Assembly (NCBI GenBank): GCA_004321805.1
Contig: SGZV01000004.1
Span: forward strand, 1-64,000
Length of the DNA stretch: 64,000 nt
Direction of reading: 5' to 3'
Origin: an alpha proteobacterium HIMB59
GTDB taxonomy: Bacteria > Pseudomonadota > Alphaproteobacteria > HIMB59
The notes under the pieces are model-generated. The model was not told the DNA's origin. It saw only the letters and a list, made by a program, of their open reading frames with translations, and made no database searches. A program made the translations under genes and the position numbers. Positions 61,422 to 64,000 of the stretch are shown here, one piece after another; the first letter of the stretch is position 1, and each line of letters starts with the position of its first letter.

Positions 61422-62867
61422 TTAAAAACTTCTGATTAGCTCAAATAATTTATAAACTTTATTCGTTTTGGTGATAGCTTGGTATTCTGATAATTCAAAT
61501 TGAGTTTGCAAATCAGTTTTTAAGCTTAAATTTTTTAATGCTGCTGATGAGCCTTTGCTCCAAGAATAGAGAAAATGAATTATTGACCCAAATTCATATC
61601 CAAAAGACCTCTCTTCCTCAGAAAGATAACTTATAACTTTTTCAATTTTTTTATCACAATCCTCTTTAGATAAAATTTCTTTGCAATGACGAAGGTATAC
61701 TAAATACCCAATAAGAATTTTTTCATTATAGCCTATACCAATTAATGGTAAGTTTAATATTGAACTCAAAGCATATTGAGCTCTGTTTTTAGATCCTTGC
61801 TCCCATCCTAAATCTGAAATTTGACATGCTAACTTCAAAACTCGAAGTCGTTCATTAGAGAGTTTTTTGTTTTTAAATTGAAGATATTTTTTTTCTATCC
61901 AGTTGAATGACCTCTGGTTAAATAGGAGAAATCGACATCTATTTTTAGCGATAAGATTTAATGAAATTTCAGTTGGATCTTGATTTTGAAGTTTTTTTGG
62001 TAATTTGCTATAAATATATCCCTCTCTGATTCCATAGCGAGGGTAAATTAGTGTTTCACACTGGGTATTAGAAAATATTTGATCAATCACTTTGAGCGCG
62101 ATATGCAAATGCTTTACTCGATCAATTGAAATTTTGGGAACTTTAGATAGTTGTTCATAATTAAGAGTGGAAATTTTAGACCGGAGCGATTTAAAATGAG
62201 TCTTATTAATCTTAAGTTGGTGAATTTCATTTAAAGGCATTTCATTAAAATGAATAAAACATCTAGCAATTGATCGAAACGTCCCTCCTATTAAATAAAA
62301 ATTCTTTTGTAATTTATGTTTTGTGGATAGCTCTTTAATAAAATTTTTTACCTCTTTATCTTTTTGTTCAAAGTTTAGTATTCCTAAAGGAAAGGATTTA
62401 ATTTTATTCAATTTATTCTTATTTATAGAAGCAAGCTCAATGCTCCCACCACCCATATCAATCATAGTTCCACAGGCATTAGGAATTGCAGCTATCACAC
62501 CTTTGGCCGCAAGCTCAGCTTCTTCAGAGCCGCTCAAAGTAATAACCTTGCCTTTAAAGACTTTAGATATTTGTTTAACGATTTGTTTGCGATTAGATGC
62601 ATTTCGAATTGCTGCGGTGCAAATAGCTATATTTTGATTTGTTTTTATTTCGTCAAGAATGGAATTAAAAAAAATTATCGAGTTAACACATTTTTTTTCA
62701 GATTCTTTAGTAATTTCTTTAGTCCCAGGCCTGTATTCTCCCAAACCACAAAAAAACTTTTTATTATATAAGACATCAGGGTTTCTCATGTTACCCTTGT
62801 AAATACAAAGTCGAACAGAGTTTGAGCCAATATCAATCAGACCAACAGAATCTCTTTTATTGAGCAT
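61422..62867 (-). CDS. ppx: Exopolyphosphatase (Ppx/GppA family)
   Basis: 481 aa. ASKHA-fold N-terminal domain with GLIDIGSNSVRLCIY (phosphate 1), GSEEAELAAKGV and DMGGGSIELA (phosphate 2), then the long Ppx C-terminal helical region with HD-like portion. Hydrolyses terminal phosphate from polyphosphate or pppGpp. Divergent from sixA-ppk, completing a polyphosphate locus; 27 bp separate the start codons of ppx and sixA. Confidence 0.93.
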   Translation of the reverse strand: MLNKRDSVGLIDIGSNSVRLCIYKGNMRNPDVLYNKKFFCGLGEYRPGTKEITKESEKKCVNSIIFFNSILDEIKTNQNIAICTAAIRNASNRKQIVKQISKVFKGKVITLSGSEEAELAAKGVIAAIPNACGTMIDMGGGSIELASINKNKLNKIKSFPLGILNFEQKDKEVKNFIKELSTKHKLQKNFYLIGGTFRSIARCFIHFNEMPLNEIHQLKINKTHFKSLRSKISTLNYEQLSKVPKISIDRVKHLHIALKVIDQIFSNTQCETLIYPRYGIREGYIYSKLPKKLQNQDPTEISLNLIAKNRCRFLLFNQRSFNWIEKKYLQFKNKKLSNERLRVLKLACQISDLGWEQGSKNRAQYALSSILNLPLIGIGYNEKILIGYLVYLRHCKEILSKEDCDKKIEKVISYLSEEERSFGYEFGSIIHFLYSWSKGSSAALKNLSLKTDLQTQFELSEYQAITKTNKVYKLFELIRSF

Positions 62868-62894
62868 ATTTTTTAATACTTATAGATTAACTAT

Positions 62895-63401
62895 ATGAAA
62901 AAGTTAATCCTTTTAAGGCACGCAAAGTCTTCGTGGGATGACCCAACTTTAGAGGATGTTGACAGACCTCTCTCAAAAAGAGGGGTGTATAGTGCAAAGT
63001 TGATGAGAAAGTTCATCATGAATAAACTTAAAAATGATATTACAAATATTTATTCTTCACCATCAAAAAGGACAAAATCTACCTGCAATTATGTCTTTAA
63101 TAAAAATTTAACAATAAATTATGAAAAGGAATTGTATTCTTTTAATTTTCAAGACTTATTGAATTGGTTAAAAAAAATTAAAGGCGATAAAAATACAATT
63201 TTAATTGTTGGACATAACCCAGCTCTCATAGATTTAATTCAATATCTTTCCAGAAAAGAAGAAATAATATTAATGCCTACATGTTCTTTATGTGAGATTC
63301 ATTTGAACATTGATTCTTGGGATGATATTAAAAAGTATTGTGGCGAAATACATTTAATGCAAAAAGTTAAAAGTTTAAAAAATTATAATTATAAAAAATG
63401 A
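62895..63401 (+). CDS. SixA-like histidine phosphatase
   Basis: 168 aa. Histidine phosphatase superfamily: phosphate-accepting H9 in LLRHAKSSW, the second pocket His in VGHNPALIDL, and the usual RPLSKRG loop. Resembles SixA, a phosphohistidine phosphatase, though polyphosphate-linked members exist. Its stop overlaps the ppk start by 4 nt (ATGA), so the two are translationally coupled. Confidence 0.9.
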   Translation: MKKLILLRHAKSSWDDPTLEDVDRPLSKRGVYSAKLMRKFIMNKLKNDITNIYSSPSKRTKSTCNYVFNKNLTINYEKELYSFNFQDLLNWLKKIKGDKNTILIVGHNPALIDLIQYLSRKEEIILMPTCSLCEIHLNIDSWDDIKKYCGEIHLMQKVKSLKNYNYKK

Positions 63402-64000
63402 AAAAATATATCAATAGAGAAATTTCATGGCTTCGTTTTAACGAGAGAGTTAATGAAATTTCTTTTGATCTTAATGTACCTATTCTTGAAAGATTGAATT
63501 TTATTAGCATTGCAGCTTCTAATTTAGATGAGTTTTTTTCTGTTCGAGTGGCAGGTCTTATTGAACAGACAAAATTAGACCCTAATAAAAAAAGCTATGA
63601 TGGTTTAACTGCGAGTGAACAACTACTTCAAGTAGATGAATTTACAAGAAACTTAATTTCAAAACAAAATCAATCTTTTGAGAAAATTGAAAAAGAATTA
63701 AAAAAACACAAAATTTATATCATGCGTAATAAGTTTTTAAAAAAACATATTAGCAAAATTAATAACTTCTTTGATGCTGAAATTGAGTCTATTTTGACCC
63801 CAATCACAGTGGATGCGACACACCCTCTACCTTTTATTCCTAACTTATGTTTGAGTTTAATTGCAAAGATTAAACATAAAAAAACTCATCAACAATTTAT
63901 CTCGGTACTGAGAATTTCAGATTTAAAACTTCGTTTTTTTAAAATCAATGATGCAAATGGAACCTACTTTTATCCTGTAGAAGAAATAATTATATTCCAA
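63398..64000 (+). CDS. ppk: Polyphosphate kinase 1, N-terminal part
   Basis: Starts at ATG 63398 and runs to the window edge without a stop (201 codons). The PPK1 N-terminus YINREISWLRFNERV, PILERLNFISIAASNLDEFFSVRVAGL and the following helical N domain and H-domain start match well; the catalytic histidine domains lie beyond the window. Makes polyphosphate from ATP reversibly. Gene order ppx <-> sixA-ppk couples synthesis and degradation. Confidence 0.96.
   Translation, partial: MKKYINREISWLRFNERVNEISFDLNVPILERLNFISIAASNLDEFFSVRVAGLIEQTKLDPNKKSYDGLTASEQLLQVDEFTRNLISKQNQSFEKIEKELKKHKIYIMRNKFLKKHISKINNFFDAEIESILTPITVDATHPLPFIPNLCLSLIAKIKHKKTHQQFISVLRISDLKLRFFKINDANGTYFYPVEEIIIFQ

Noticed and set aside
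1-64000. CRISPR arrays, tRNA/rRNA genes, insertion sequences, prophage
   Set aside because: Reading all gaps found no regular repeats, no tRNA-like cloverleaf or conserved rRNA stretch, and no transposase or integrase gene; gaps are nearly all under 150 bp.

Overview
The window is a compact, AT-rich (roughly one third G+C by eye) chromosomal segment of a free-living marine alphaproteobacterium. Several things point there. The block maf-aroE-coaE-dnaQ-timA-smr next to rho is the gene order found beside the origin in Alphaproteobacteria. The rph-rdgB-hrcA-grpE and hisBHAF blocks are also typical of the class. Streamlining is extreme: 1-14 nt overlaps, overlapping convergent and even divergent genes, very few intrinsic terminators. 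A blue-tuned proteorhodopsin with a complete retinal pathway places it in sunlit water. SAR11, HIMB59 or AEGEAN-169-like lineages would fit, but the sequence alone does not let me choose.

Layout. 1-2378: tail of an unknown gene, a glycerophosphodiester phosphodiesterase and rho. 2379-2614: gap between rho and maf, the syntenic place for oriC. 2615-6238: maf, aroE, coaE, dnaQ, a Tim44-like adaptor, smr. 6228-8092: hslVU protease. 8131-11125: hisB-hisH-hisA-hisF and a HIT protein. 11127-13576: dolP-like BON lipoprotein and rsmI, divergent from an LpoA-like lipoprotein. 13563-20218: rdgB, rph, hrcA, grpE, dnaK, dnaJ and an MGMT. An RpoH-type promoter lies before dnaK, and DnaJ has an altered zinc domain. 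20310-25386: two transporters, a DUF4864 protein, a TPR protein, an FMN-dependent hydroxyacid dehydrogenase with a GC-rich leader hairpin, and a TSUP permease. 25425-27571: transsulfuration pair. 27593-32202: cytochrome b561, tungstate transporter tupABC, cytochrome c', a glutathionyl-hydroquinone reductase-like protein, a membrane protein. 32275-34594: persulfide dioxygenase-rhodanese, rhodanese, TSUP permease and a previously unmarked 56-aa membrane protein. 34666-40013: dapB, DUF2244, nth, pyruvate carboxylase.

40048-47322 is the light-harvesting island: ispH, then (minus) blh, crtY, crtB, crtI and proteorhodopsin, and divergently (plus) a small two-helix membrane protein and crtE. IspH supplies isoprenoid units, CrtE/CrtB/CrtI/CrtY build beta-carotene, Blh cleaves it to retinal, and retinal binds the rhodopsin, which has its own promoter, strong ribosome binding site and terminator.

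47350-64000: a SnoaL-like protein, secreted and lipoprotein genes, metY with strong terminators, an SMP-30 protein, a TIGR03643 protein, msrA, tsaB, a polysaccharide deacetylase, a Bax-like glucosaminidase, a NifU/NfuA-type protein, trpS, glnD, an uncharacterised ATP-grasp protein, a choice-of-anchor-I propeller protein, and a polyphosphate cluster ppx / sixA-ppk running off the end. I found no tRNA, rRNA, CRISPR, insertion sequence or prophage. No gene-free stretch exceeds 300 bases.
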